64,000 bases of DNA from Bradyrhizobium sp. SZCCT0231 (lineage in GTDB: Bacteria > Pseudomonadota > Alphaproteobacteria > Rhizobiales > Xanthobacteraceae), in the NCBI RefSeq assembly GCF_018130245.1, contig NZ_JAFCKP010000004.1, positions 1 through 64,000 on the forward strand, written 5' to 3'. This document shows positions 18,626-26,562 of the stretch, piece after piece; within the stretch, counting starts at the first letter, position 1; each line of letters begins with the position of its first letter. Below the pieces are notes generated by a model, which was not told the DNA's origin, searched no databases, and worked only from the letters and a program-made list of their open reading frames with translations. Both the position numbers and the translations under genes were made by a program.

Positions 18626-19384
18626 TCACAGTGCCGCACCCCAGCTCCGCGCGGTCTGCAAAATCCAGTCGCGATAGAGCGTGAGCGGCGTGACACCGGT
18701 CAGGCCGCCGCAGCCGGCGGCGCCGTTCGGTCCAGTGGACCAGCTGATGAGGCCGACGAGCATCGTGCCATTCGGCTTGTCCTCGAACACAGGACCGCCG
18801 GAATCGCCGGTGCAGGCGCCAATTCCGTCACGAACACCGTTGGTTACGGGATCGACCAGCCGTATCTGCAGCGTGCCCGGCTGCCCTGTCGCGACAAGGC
18901 CGGCAACGCGCGTGGTGCCACCGCTCTTGCCGTCCCCGCGAACGGTGACGCCGATGCCGGCAATGACGAAGCGGCTGCCGACCTGGATTGGAATATTCGG
19001 CATGCCGACCGTCACTGTGGATTTTCCCTTCGGTGGAATTTCCAGTTGCAGCAGCGCCACGTCGGCGGTGGCGCGATGCGCCTGCATCGCCTGCATGTTG
19101 AAATTGGGATGGATCGCGACGGTGCGCACGTTCAGCAGCTGCGGCTGGCCGTCGCCGCCGCGATCGACGATCTTGTAATCGGCGCCGGGCTGCACGCAAT
19201 GGGCGACCGTCAACACCAGTTTTGGCGCGATCAGGCTGCCGGTGCAGAAATTGCCGCGCGATCCGACAATGGTGACGACGGCACGCGCGACACCATCGGC
19301 CTGCGGCGTGCCGCCACCGACGATGGCATGGGCGGGCGTCGCGAGCAGCAGCGCTGCTGCAATGAACGTGGCAAGCTTCTTCAT
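18626..19384 (-). CDS. Secreted trypsin-fold serine protease (S1)
   Basis: A 252-residue chymotrypsin-family protease. The catalytic His is in TVAHC, the Asp in ATADVALLQ and the Ser in GDSGGP. The signal peptide (MKKLATFIAAALLLATPAHA) ends directly before IVGGG, the canonical mature N-terminus of active trypsin-like enzymes, so no propeptide is visible. Reading back from the active Ser, the residue equivalent to trypsin Asp189 is Gly, so cleavage after Arg/Lys is not expected. I used the ATG of MKKLAT rather than the upstream TTG/ATG at 19408. The physiological target is unknown. Confidence 0.85.
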   Translation of the reverse strand: MKKLATFIAAALLLATPAHAIVGGGTPQADGVARAVVTIVGSRGNFCTGSLIAPKLVLTVAHCVQPGADYKIVDRGGDGQPQLLNVRTVAIHPNFNMQAMQAHRATADVALLQLEIPPKGKSTVTVGMPNIPIQVGSRFVIAGIGVTVRGDGKSGGTTRVAGLVATGQPGTLQIRLVDPVTNGVRDGIGACTGDSGGPVFEDKPNGTMLVGLISWSTGPNGAAGCGGLTGVTPLTLYRDWILQTARSWGAAL

Positions 19385-19493
19385 GGGAACACGCTTTAGC
19401 GTCAGCATCGGTGAAGGAGGGGACGGCTTCGGACTGGCTCTTGCCGATAGCGCATGCTAGCCCTCTTGGAAAGGAATTGACGAGGGCAGGACA

Positions 19494-20129
19494 TTGGCGA
19501 TCGAGGCGGTGATCTTTGATTTTGGCGGCGTGCTGACGAGCTCACCATTCGAGGCGTTCGCGCGGTTCGAGACCGAGCGCGGCCTGCCCATCGACATCAT
19601 CCGACGCACCAATGCCGCCAATCATCTGGAGAACGCCTGGGCCAAATTCGAGCGGGCCGAGGTCGACATCGAGACGTTCGACGAATTGTTCGCCGCGGAA
19701 TCGCTCGCGCTTGGCGCGGAGGTGCGCGGCCGTGACGTGCTGCCGCTGCTGCAGGGCGATCTGCGCCCGGAAATGGTCGAGGCCCTGAAGCGCATCAAGG
19801 CGCAGTTCAAGACCGGCTGCATCACCAACAACCTTCCGGCCAACGCGATCGGCAGCATGACCGGTCGCTCGCTTTACATTGCCGAAGTCATGGTGCTGTT
19901 CGATCACGTCATCGAATCCGCCAAGATCGGCCTGCGCAAGCCCGATCCGCGCATCTACCAGATGATGGTCGAGACGCTGAAGGTCGATCCGAACAGCTGC
20001 GTCTATCTCGACGATCTCGGAGTGAATTTGAAGCCCGCGCGCGAGATGGGCATGACGACGATCAAGGTGACGAGTGGGGCGCAGGCGATCGCGGAGCTCG
20101 AGAAGGCGACGGGGCTGAAGCTTATCTAG
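19494..20129 (+). CDS. HAD-superfamily hydrolase
   Basis: A 211-residue haloacid-dehalogenase-type hydrolase, likely a phosphatase. Motif I is FDFGGVL (about 8-14), motif II is CITNN with the Thr near 109, motif III is the Lys in GLRKPDP and motif IV is YLDDLGVN. The small helical cap between motifs I and II and the overall sequence resemble the subfamily related to the N-terminal phosphatase of soluble epoxide hydrolases. Translation seems to start at TTG, preceded by GAGGGCAGG. It stands alone, facing mtnA across a palindromic repeat. The substrate is not predictable. Confidence 0.85.
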   Translation: MAIEAVIFDFGGVLTSSPFEAFARFETERGLPIDIIRRTNAANHLENAWAKFERAEVDIETFDELFAAESLALGAEVRGRDVLPLLQGDLRPEMVEALKRIKAQFKTGCITNNLPANAIGSMTGRSLYIAEVMVLFDHVIESAKIGLRKPDPRIYQMMVETLKVDPNSCVYLDDLGVNLKPAREMGMTTIKVTSGAQAIAELEKATGLKLI

Positions 20130-20139
20130 TTCGCAAAAC

Positions 20140-20230
20140 CGTAGGGTGGGCAAAGCGAAGCGTGCCCACCAAAGCTCGCGGCGGAATGAAGTGGTGGGCA
20201 CGGCGCAAGTGCGCCTTTGCCCACCCTACG
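20140..20230. repeat. GTAGGGTGGGCAAAG palindromic repeat, copy 1
   Basis: A roughly 90-bp inverted repeat with outer arms CGTAGGGTGGGCAAAG and CTTTGCCCACCCTACG and inner GTGCCCACCA-type arms. Further copies lie at 32808-32898, 45562-45667 and 62781-62880. It sits between the convergent HAD and mtnA genes. It has MITE or REP character, with no coding potential. Confidence 0.85.
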
Positions 20231-20234
20231 AGAG

Positions 20235-21341
20235 CTACTTCGCCGCAGCAGAGATTCGCTCCGGGAACGCAGCCGCCAGCGCTGCGCGATCCGGCTTGAG
20301 CACGCCGCGTTCGGTGATGAGACCGGTGACGAGCCGCGCCGGCGTCACGTCGAAGCCGTAGTTCGCGACCGGCGAGTTCTCGGGCACGATGCGCACCGTC
20401 TCCAGCCGGCCATCGGCGGTGCGGCCGGTCATGTCGGTGACCTCCACGCCGCTGCGCTGCTCGATCGGGATGTCGCGGATGCCGTCATGAACGGCGAAAT
20501 CGATCGTCGGCGACGGCAGCGCGACGTAGAACGGCACGCCGTTGTCATGTGCGGCGAGCGCCTTCAGATACGTGCCGATCTTGTTGCAGACGTCGCCATT
20601 GGCGGCGACGCGGTCGGTGCCGACGATGGCGAGATCGACCATGCCGTGCTGCATCAGGTGTCCGCCGGTATTATCCGGGATCACGGTATGCGGCACGCCG
20701 TGATGGCCGAGCTCCCAGGCCGTGAGTGAGGCGCCCTGGTTGCGCGGACGGGTCTCGTCGACCCAGACATGGACCTTGATGCCGCGCTCATGCGCAAGGT
20801 AGATCGGCGCTGTCGCCGTGCCCCAATCGACGGTGGCGAGCCAGCCGGCGTTGCAATGGGTCAGCACGTTGACCACTTCGCCCGGCTTCTTCGCCGCGAT
20901 CGCCTCGATCAGCGCAAGGCCGTTGCCGGCAATGCCGCGGTTGATCTCGACGTCCTGCTCGGCAATCTCGTCGGCGCGCGCGTAGGCCGCTTCCGCTCTT
21001 TCAACCGGATCGATCGGCGCGAGCGCCGCGCGCATCTCGTCCAGCGCCCATTTCAGATTGATCGCGGTCGGCCGCGCCACGACGAGCGTGTCATAGGCCC
21101 GTTTCAGCCCAGCATCGGAAGCGTCCTCGCGCATCGCGAGCGCCATGCCGTAGGCGGCGGTGGCGCCGATCAGCGGCGCACCGCGCACCAGCATGTCACG
21201 AATGGCAACTGCCGCGTCTTCACACGATGTCAGCCTTGCGACGATGAATTCATGCGGCAGCCGGCGCTGATCGATCGCGCCGACCGACCAGCCGTCGCGC
21301 TCGCGCCAGATGCTGCGGAAATGCTTGCCGTCGACCTTCAT
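20235..21341 (-). CDS. mtnA: Methylthioribose-1-phosphate isomerase MtnA
   Basis: A 368-residue cytoplasmic isomerase of the eIF2B-alpha-like family. It converts S-methyl-5-thioribose 1-phosphate to the ribulose 1-phosphate in methionine salvage. Visible signatures are an N-terminal [13 protein letters not shown] block, the catalytic Cys in LTHCNAG and the catalytic Asp in [20 protein letters not shown]. Length fits the family. It starts 18 bp after the mtnP stop with a GAGAGGC ribosome-binding site, so the pair is an operon. The next enzymes of the classical pathway (MtnB, C, D) are not in the window. Confidence 0.95.
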   Translation of the reverse strand: MKVDGKHFRSIWRERDGWSVGAIDQRRLPHEFIVARLTSCEDAAVAIRDMLVRGAPLIGATAAYGMALAMREDASDAGLKRAYDTLVVARPTAINLKWALDEMRAALAPIDPVERAEAAYARADEIAEQDVEINRGIAGNGLALIEAIAAKKPGEVVNVLTHCNAGWLATVDWGTATAPIYLAHERGIKVHVWVDETRPRNQGASLTAWELGHHGVPHTVIPDNTGGHLMQHGMVDLAIVGTDRVAANGDVCNKIGTYLKALAAHDNGVPFYVALPSPTIDFAVHDGIRDIPIEQRSGVEVTDMTGRTADGRLETVRIVPENSPVANYGFDVTPARLVTGLITERGVLKPDRAALAAAFPERISAAAK

Positions 21342-21359
21342 GGCATTCTGCCTCTCACT

Positions 21360-22235
21360 TCAGCCGCGCAGGATGCGTCCTGCCACCGCATCGAGCTTCT
21401 TCAGAAGCTCGGGATCGCGCGCCTCGGGCGCCGTGATCAGCGCGGTGTCGAGCGCGCGGTCCGAACCGATCGGGCACGGCTCGTGCTCGCGCGGGAAATC
21501 CTTGGCCAGCCGCGCCACAAGTGCCTTCGCCTTATCGGCATTCGAGTTCAGCACGCGGATGATGTCCTGAACGGTGACCGCATCGTGATCGGGATGCCAG
21601 CAGTCGAAATCCGTCACCATCGCGACCGTGGCGTAACAGATCTCCGCCTCACGCGCGAGCTTCGCTTCGGGCATATTGGTCATGCCGATCACGGAATAGC
21701 CAAGCGTCTTGTAGGTCATGCTCTCCGCATAGCTGGAGAATTGCGGTCCCTCCATGCAGACATAAGTGCCGCCGCGCGCGATCGCGATGCCCTCCGCCTC
21801 AGCCGCCGCCGCCAGATGGATGCGCAGCCGCGGCGAGACCGGGTGTGCCATCGATACATGCGCGACGCAGCCGCGGCCGAAGAACGAGCTTTCGCGCTTG
21901 TGGGTGCGGTCGACGAACTGGTCGACGAGAACGAAGGTGCCGGGCGGCAGTTCCTCTTTGAAGGAGCCGCAGGCCGAGAGCGAAATCAAGTCGGTGACGC
22001 CGGCGCGCTTCAGCACGTCGATATTGGCGCGATAGTTGATGTCGGAGGGGGACAGCCGGTGCCCCCTGTCATGCCGCGGCAGGAACACGACCGGCAGGCC
22101 GGCGATGGAGCCACGCCGCAAGGGCGCAGATGGCTCGCCCCAGGGGCTCTCGATCACTTCTTCGCGCGCGCCCTCGAGGCCCGGCAGGTCATAGATGCCC
22201 GAGCCGCCGATGATACCCAATACCGCCTGCGTCAT
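21360..22235 (-). CDS. mtnP: Methylthioadenosine phosphorylase MtnP
   Basis: A 291-residue purine nucleoside phosphorylase-family enzyme that splits 5'-methylthioadenosine with phosphate into adenine and methylthioribose 1-phosphate. Characteristic blocks are IGIIGGSGIYD-like sequence at the N-terminus, PRHDRGHRLSPSDINYRANI near 52-71 and YVCMEGPQFSSYAES near 157-171. MTNMPEA near 186 marks it as MtnP rather than PNP. The start was set at the ATG of MTQAVLG, which has a GGTGGAG site; the frame is open 33 bases further. It feeds its product to MtnA, encoded just downstream. Confidence 0.93.
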   Translation of the reverse strand: MTQAVLGIIGGSGIYDLPGLEGAREEVIESPWGEPSAPLRRGSIAGLPVVFLPRHDRGHRLSPSDINYRANIDVLKRAGVTDLISLSACGSFKEELPPGTFVLVDQFVDRTHKRESSFFGRGCVAHVSMAHPVSPRLRIHLAAAAEAEGIAIARGGTYVCMEGPQFSSYAESMTYKTLGYSVIGMTNMPEAKLAREAEICYATVAMVTDFDCWHPDHDAVTVQDIIRVLNSNADKAKALVARLAKDFPREHEPCPIGSDRALDTALITAPEARDPELLKKLDAVAGRILRG

Positions 22236-22358
22236 GCCTGCTCCACCCATGTCCGCCATATGTGACATGGTTAAGCTATGCCAGTTTTGCGGCGGATTTG
22301 GAACGGGGGTGGTGGGGTGATGGCGGTGTCGTGAGGGGCGCGGAGTGCTCGCCTCACA

Positions 22359-22415
22359 CTCGGTGTCGTCCCTGCGCCCGTGCGCAATTGCGCACTAGGC
22401 AGGGACGACACCGAG
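22359..22415. terminator. 17-bp perfect stem, possible terminator
   Basis: CTCGGTGTCGTCCCTGC (22359-22375) pairs perfectly with its complement at 22399-22415 around a 23-base loop that itself contains GCGCAATTGCGC. It lies just downstream of the carrier protein gene on the minus strand and upstream of mtnP. No T-run follows, so termination is uncertain, and it may simply be another dispersed palindrome. Confidence 0.55.
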
Positions 22416-22433
22416 GAAGGAGCCGTGCGCTGA

Positions 22434-22706
22434 TTAAGCCGCGGTCGCGAGCCGCAGCTGGATCGCGACCATCCGCTCCAGCGTCTCGACCGACTGGAAA
22501 TTCTCCGGCGTGATCTCGGACTGCGGGATGGTGAAGTCGAATTCGGCTTCGACGCCGAGCATCAGATTGACCATGTCCATCGAAGTCAGGCCGATATCGA
22601 CGAGCTTCGCCTGTGGCGTGACATCTGCGGTGAGCGAGTTCTGTTCGAGGATGCCCTTCACCAGCATGATGATGCGATTGCGCAAATCGGTATCGAAGGC
22701 CTGCAT
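22434..22706 (-). CDS. Acyl carrier protein of the aminoacyl-CP system
   Basis: A 90-residue acidic helical carrier protein. DIGLTSMDMV places the phosphopantetheine-bearing serine at residue 42. It is not the fatty-acid AcpP, whose usual DSL motif is replaced by LTS. It is divergent from the acyl-CoA-dehydrogenase-like gene, the amino acid:[carrier protein] ligase and the GNAT gene, and in known examples such a CP is aminoacylated by that ligase. I chose the ATG at 22706; a TTG two codons upstream is possible. It needs a phosphopantetheinyl transferase, not seen here. Confidence 0.85.
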   Translation of the reverse strand: MQAFDTDLRNRIIMLVKGILEQNSLTADVTPQAKLVDIGLTSMDMVNLMLGVEAEFDFTIPQSEITPENFQSVETLERMVAIQLRLATAA

Positions 22707-23065
22707 CGGCAAATTCCCATCTGTCTATCGGGGTTGGATCGGACTGCCGGCTACGATGGGCACGGCCTGCCGGTCCTGCAATGGGCGGCACCAATAGTTC
22801 GCGTTTCTTAGTAAACGATGACTCAGATCGTCTGAAATTCGGGCTTCTTCCAGAGTCCTAACGCGATGCTGGAAAATCGGGGGATGCCAACAACCCGACC
22901 TTAACTGTTCGTTCGGAATTGGGTTTTGTTTACCCTCTATTTCATCGACGAATTTGAATTAAATCCGTAGCCTCGTCTCACAAGCAAAGATGGCCGGAGG
23001 ATCGCTTCAGGCGGCATCGCGAATGATGCTGGCGATCTCGAACGGCAAACCGGAGGCGGACGAGC
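22707..23065. other. Divergent intergenic region of the carrier-protein island
   Basis: A 359-bp gap with no gene. It is clearly more AT-rich than its surroundings near 22880-22975, with AATTGGGTTTTGTTT and AATTTGAATTAAAT tracts, and must hold the promoters of the carrier protein gene (leftwards) and of the dehydrogenase-ligase-GNAT genes (rightwards). I could not pick convincing -35/-10 pairs. Confidence 0.5.
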
Positions 23066-24283
23066 ATGAACGTGCGTGAAGCGGTCCTTACTGTCGACGA
23101 AACACAGACGAGCTTCCTCGAGCAGGGCCCCTCCCTGATCGAGCGCGCCGCCCGAACCGCCGCAGCGGCCGCGGCCGACGCAGACGGTGTCGATCGCGAC
23201 GCTCGCTTCCCGCACAGGGCTTTCGAGGTCGCTCGCGAGCAAAAGTTGCTCGGCGTGATGATTCCGGTCGAGTTCGGCGGCTTCGGCGCCTCGATCTATG
23301 ACGTCACCGACATCTGCTACACGCTCGGACGCGCCTGCGCGTCCACGGCGATGATCTACGCGATGCACCAGACCAAGGTCGCCTGCGTCATCAGGCACGG
23401 CCATGGCATTCCCTGGATGGAGACCATGATGCGCCGGGTCGCCCGCGACCAGTGGCTGCTCGCCTCCTCCACCACCGAGGGCCAGAATGGCGGCAACATC
23501 CGCGCCAGCGCCGCCGCCGTCGACCACGCCGGCGACACCGTCTCGCTGGTACGCGACGCCACCGTGATCTCATATGGCGCCGAGGCCGACGGTCTCGTCA
23601 CCATCGCCCGCCGCGCCACCGATGCCGCCGCCTCCGACCAGGTGCTGATGGCGCTTGCCAAGGACGACTATTCGCTGAAGCGGACGCTGGGCTGGGAAAC
23701 GCTCGGCATGCGCGGCACCTGCTCGACCGGCTTCGAGCTGAGGGTCGACTGCCCCGCCGACCGCGTCTTCCCGGAATCCTACGACAAGATCCACGCCCAG
23801 ACCATGACGCCGTTCGCGCATCTGTGCTGGTCGTCGGCCTGGGCCGGCATCGCCGCTGCGGCCGTGACCCGCGCGCAGGCCTTCATCCGCAAGGCAGCGC
23901 GCTCTTCCGGCGGCCAGATGCCCCCGGCCGCCGCGCACTTCACCGCCGCCAAGATGTCGCTGGCCAAGCTGCGCGCGCTGATCGCCGCCAACATCGACGC
24001 CTTCGCCGGCGCCGAGCATGACGAGCGAGCGCTCGGCTCGCTCGACTTCCAGTCGTCGATCACGCTTTTGAAGGTGCAGGCCTCCGAGCTCGCGGTCGAG
24101 ACCGTGATGCATGCGATGCGCACCGCGGGTCTTTCCGGCTACCGCAACGACGGCGAGTTCACCATGGGCCGCCACCTCCGCGACGTGCTGTCGTCGCCGA
24201 TCATGATCAACAACGACCGGATCCTGGCCAACGCCGCGACATCGACGCTGATGAGCGGGGTGCCGACAAGCCTTCGCGACTGA
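23066..24283 (+). CDS. Acyl-CoA dehydrogenase-like flavoprotein
   Basis: A 405-residue protein with the three-part fold of acyl-CoA dehydrogenases. It has an N-terminal helical domain (GVMIPVEFGGFGAS near 63-76), a middle beta domain with the FAD-contacting SSTTEGQNGGNI near 134-145, and a C-terminal helical domain. At the C-terminal end, where many family members have YEGT with the catalytic glutamate, I read MINND, so the base may be different or absent. Its place next to an aminoacyl-carrier-protein ligase suggests an acyl or aminoacyl group held on a carrier protein as substrate. Product unknown. The start ATG lies 13 bp after a GGAGG-type site. Confidence 0.82.
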   Translation: MNVREAVLTVDETQTSFLEQGPSLIERAARTAAAAAADADGVDRDARFPHRAFEVAREQKLLGVMIPVEFGGFGASIYDVTDICYTLGRACASTAMIYAMHQTKVACVIRHGHGIPWMETMMRRVARDQWLLASSTTEGQNGGNIRASAAAVDHAGDTVSLVRDATVISYGAEADGLVTIARRATDAAASDQVLMALAKDDYSLKRTLGWETLGMRGTCSTGFELRVDCPADRVFPESYDKIHAQTMTPFAHLCWSSAWAGIAAAAVTRAQAFIRKAARSSGGQMPPAAAHFTAAKMSLAKLRALIAANIDAFAGAEHDERALGSLDFQSSITLLKVQASELAVETVMHAMRTAGLSGYRNDGEFTMGRHLRDVLSSPIMINNDRILANAATSTLMSGVPTSLRD

Positions 24284-24339
24284 CGTGCCTTGGCGACGAA
24301 ATCAACAAGAACAATTTTGAGATAGCAGGACATCGAACC

Positions 24340-25320
24340 ATGAACATTGCCGTCCTCCCCAATTCGCCCGATACCGCGCCGCAGATGATCGATCCGCTCG
24401 ATCATCTCGCGGACAAGCTGTTCCATCGCATGGGCGCCGACGGCGTCTATGCCCGCACCGCGCTCTACGAGGGCATCGTCGAGAAGCTCGCTGCGCTGAT
24501 CACCAGCCATCGCGAGACCGGCACCGAGGCGATGCGCTTCCCGCCGGTGATGAGCCGCGCCCAGCTGGAAAAATCCGGCTATCTCAAGAGCTTTCCGAAC
24601 CTGCTCGGCTGCGTTTGCGGCCTGCACGGCACCGAACGCGAGATCAACGCCGCGGTGAGCCGCTTCGATGCCGGCGGCGACTGGACCACGTCGCTCTCGC
24701 CGGCCGATCTCGTGCTGTCTCCGGCCGCCTGCTATCCCGTCTACCCGATCGCGGCGAGCCGTGGCCAATTGCCGAAGGGCGGCCTGCGCTTCGACGTCGC
24801 CGCCGACTGCTTCCGCCGCGAGCCGTCGAAACATCTCGACCGGCTGCAATCGTTCCGGATGCGCGAATATGTCTGCATCGGCACCCCCGACGACGTCGCC
24901 GATTTCCGCGAGCGCTGGATGGTGCGCGCGCAGAAGATCGCGAGCGATCTCGGCCTCACCTTCCGCGTCGACTATGCCAGCGATCCCTTCTTCGGCCGCG
25001 TCGGCCAGATGAAGGCGGTGAGCCAGAAGCAGCAGCAGCTCAAGTTCGAGCTCCTCATCCCGCTGCGCTCGGAGGAGCAACCGACCGCCTGCATGAGCTT
25101 CAACTATCATCGCGAGCATTTCGGCACGACCTGGGGAATCCAGGACGCCAATGGCGAGCCGGCCCATACCGGCTGCGTTGCCTTCGGCATGGACCGTCTG
25201 GCCGTCGCCATGTTCCACACCCACGGCACCGATCTTTCCGCCTGGCCGGCCAAGGTGCGGGACATCCTGGGCCTGCAGCCGCACGTCGCGACTGAAGCCC
25301 ACGGCGAAGGCTGGCGCTAA
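24340..25320 (+). CDS. Amino acid:[carrier protein] ligase (class II aaRS-like)
   Basis: A 326-residue homologue of the catalytic core of archaeal-type seryl-tRNA synthetase without the N-terminal tRNA-binding coiled coil. Members characterised from Bradyrhizobium and Agrobacterium activate glycine or alanine with ATP and load it on the phosphopantetheine arm of a carrier protein instead of tRNA. The expected zinc ligands are present at Cys131, Glu176 and Cys279. Motif 2 reads FRRE...RMREY (about 158-177) and motif 3 lies at GMDRLAVAMF (about 283-292). It follows the dehydrogenase-like gene by 56 bp and precedes the GNAT gene. Which amino acid is used cannot be decided from sequence. Confidence 0.92.
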   Translation: MNIAVLPNSPDTAPQMIDPLDHLADKLFHRMGADGVYARTALYEGIVEKLAALITSHRETGTEAMRFPPVMSRAQLEKSGYLKSFPNLLGCVCGLHGTEREINAAVSRFDAGGDWTTSLSPADLVLSPAACYPVYPIAASRGQLPKGGLRFDVAADCFRREPSKHLDRLQSFRMREYVCIGTPDDVADFRERWMVRAQKIASDLGLTFRVDYASDPFFGRVGQMKAVSQKQQQLKFELLIPLRSEEQPTACMSFNYHREHFGTTWGIQDANGEPAHTGCVAFGMDRLAVAMFHTHGTDLSAWPAKVRDILGLQPHVATEAHGEGWR

Positions 25321-25361
25321 CACAACTCACGAGGCCGACCATTTCCACGGGCAAGACGAGC

Positions 25362-26237
25362 GTGATCCATACCAAGGTTCGATGCCGCGAGATCACCGAG
25401 TCCGACGTCGATAAGATCGCGGACTTGCTAACGCGCGGCTTCGTCGGCCGTTCACGCGAATACTGGATTCAGGGCCTGCGCCGCCAGGCCTTCCGACCCG
25501 TGCCGGAAGGTTATCCGCGCTTCGGCTACATGCTCGACGACGACGGCACGCCGGTCGGCGTGCTGCTCTTGATCTACACGGCGCGCAAGGACGGCGAAGA
25601 GACCGCCATCCGGTGCAATTTGTCGAGCTGGTATGTCGATCCAGCCTACCGCAACTATGCCCCGCTGCTGACCAAGATTGCGCAGCGGCACAAGGACGTC
25701 ACTTATTTCAACATCAGCCCGGCACCGTGGACCTGGCCGATCATCGAGACGCAGGGCTTTCGCGCTTATTGCCGCGGCATATTCTTCTCCGTCCCTGCGC
25801 TGGCGCGCGCGCCGCGCTGGAGCGAGATCGAGGTCATTCCGCCGCACGCCAAGGAGATCAAGGGGCTTTCCGAAGCGGAAACCGAGCTCCTGACGCGGCA
25901 TGCGCGCTACAATTGCCTCAGCCTCGTCTGCCGCACGCCGAAGGGAACGTTTCCCTTCATCCTGCAACCGGTGCGCATCCGCCGCGGTTTCATCGCACCG
26001 CCCGCTATGAAGCTGATCTATTGCCGGAGTGCCGCCGAATACGCCGAATGCGCCGGCCGCATCGGCCGGTTGCTGCTGCGGCTCGGCAAGATTTCGGTGG
26101 CCATCGACGCCAACGGTCCGATTCCCGGCCTTGTCGGTATTTATACCGAGCGACGCGGCCGCAAATATTTCAGGGGGCCGCACCGGCCACAGCTCGGCGA
26201 CCTCACCGACACCGAGCTCGTACTGTACGGGCCGTAA
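25362..26237 (+). CDS. GNAT-like acyltransferase of the carrier-protein island
   Basis: A 291-residue protein with an N-terminal GNAT-type region: REITESDVDKIADLL near the start, then a central strand-turn block YVDPAYRNYAPLL near 90-103 and PIIETQGFRAY near 125-135. The C-terminal half (about 160-291) has no domain I recognise. It begins with GTG 41 bp after the ligase gene. In this setting it could move an amino acid from the carrier protein to a final acceptor, but this is inference. Start uncertain, family call moderate. Confidence 0.72.
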   Translation: MIHTKVRCREITESDVDKIADLLTRGFVGRSREYWIQGLRRQAFRPVPEGYPRFGYMLDDDGTPVGVLLLIYTARKDGEETAIRCNLSSWYVDPAYRNYAPLLTKIAQRHKDVTYFNISPAPWTWPIIETQGFRAYCRGIFFSVPALARAPRWSEIEVIPPHAKEIKGLSEAETELLTRHARYNCLSLVCRTPKGTFPFILQPVRIRRGFIAPPAMKLIYCRSAAEYAECAGRIGRLLLRLGKISVAIDANGPIPGLVGIYTERRGRKYFRGPHRPQLGDLTDTELVLYGP

Positions 26238-26264
26238 GTAGACCCACAGCCAGCACTCCAGACC

Positions 26265-26383
26265 CGTCATCCTGAGGTGCTCGCCGCGCACAGCGCGGTG
26301 AGCCTCGAAGGATGAACGGCCGGGATGCAGCCGGGCCGTCGCCCTTCGAGGCCTCCGCCTCGCTCCGGCACCTCAGGATGACG
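26265..26383. repeat. CCTGAGGTGC palindromic element
   Basis: A roughly 120-bp inverted repeat with outer arms CGTCATCCTGAGGTGC and GCACCTCAGGATGACG and a GCCTCGAAGG-type inner arm. Elements of this shape are abundant between genes in Bradyrhizobium and Rhodopseudomonas. It lies in the 325-bp gap between the GNAT gene and the c-di-GMP gene; nothing else is recognisable in that gap. Confidence 0.8.
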
Positions 26384-26562
26384 ATGAAAGGTCGGTGCCT
26401 GAGATTGGGCCTCACCATGCAGACCGCGGCACACATCTTCGCCATCGCCGGTCACCCTCCGTAAACTACTGCGCTTAAGGGAATTTTCCGGCCTCTTCGC
26501 TACCCTCGGCGGCTGAAATAGGTTGCGTTAAGTCTTTTGCCTGTCGAGGTCCCGCCGCCCCC

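Noticed and set aside
19494-20129. HAD protein as MtnC or MtnX of methionine salvage
   Set aside because: It faces away from mtnPA across a repeat and its motifs fit the epoxide-hydrolase-N-terminal-like HAD group better.
20140-20230. Repeated GTGGGCA sequences as a possible CRISPR array
   Set aside because: Only a single inverted repeat per locus, with no regularly spaced direct repeats and no cas genes.
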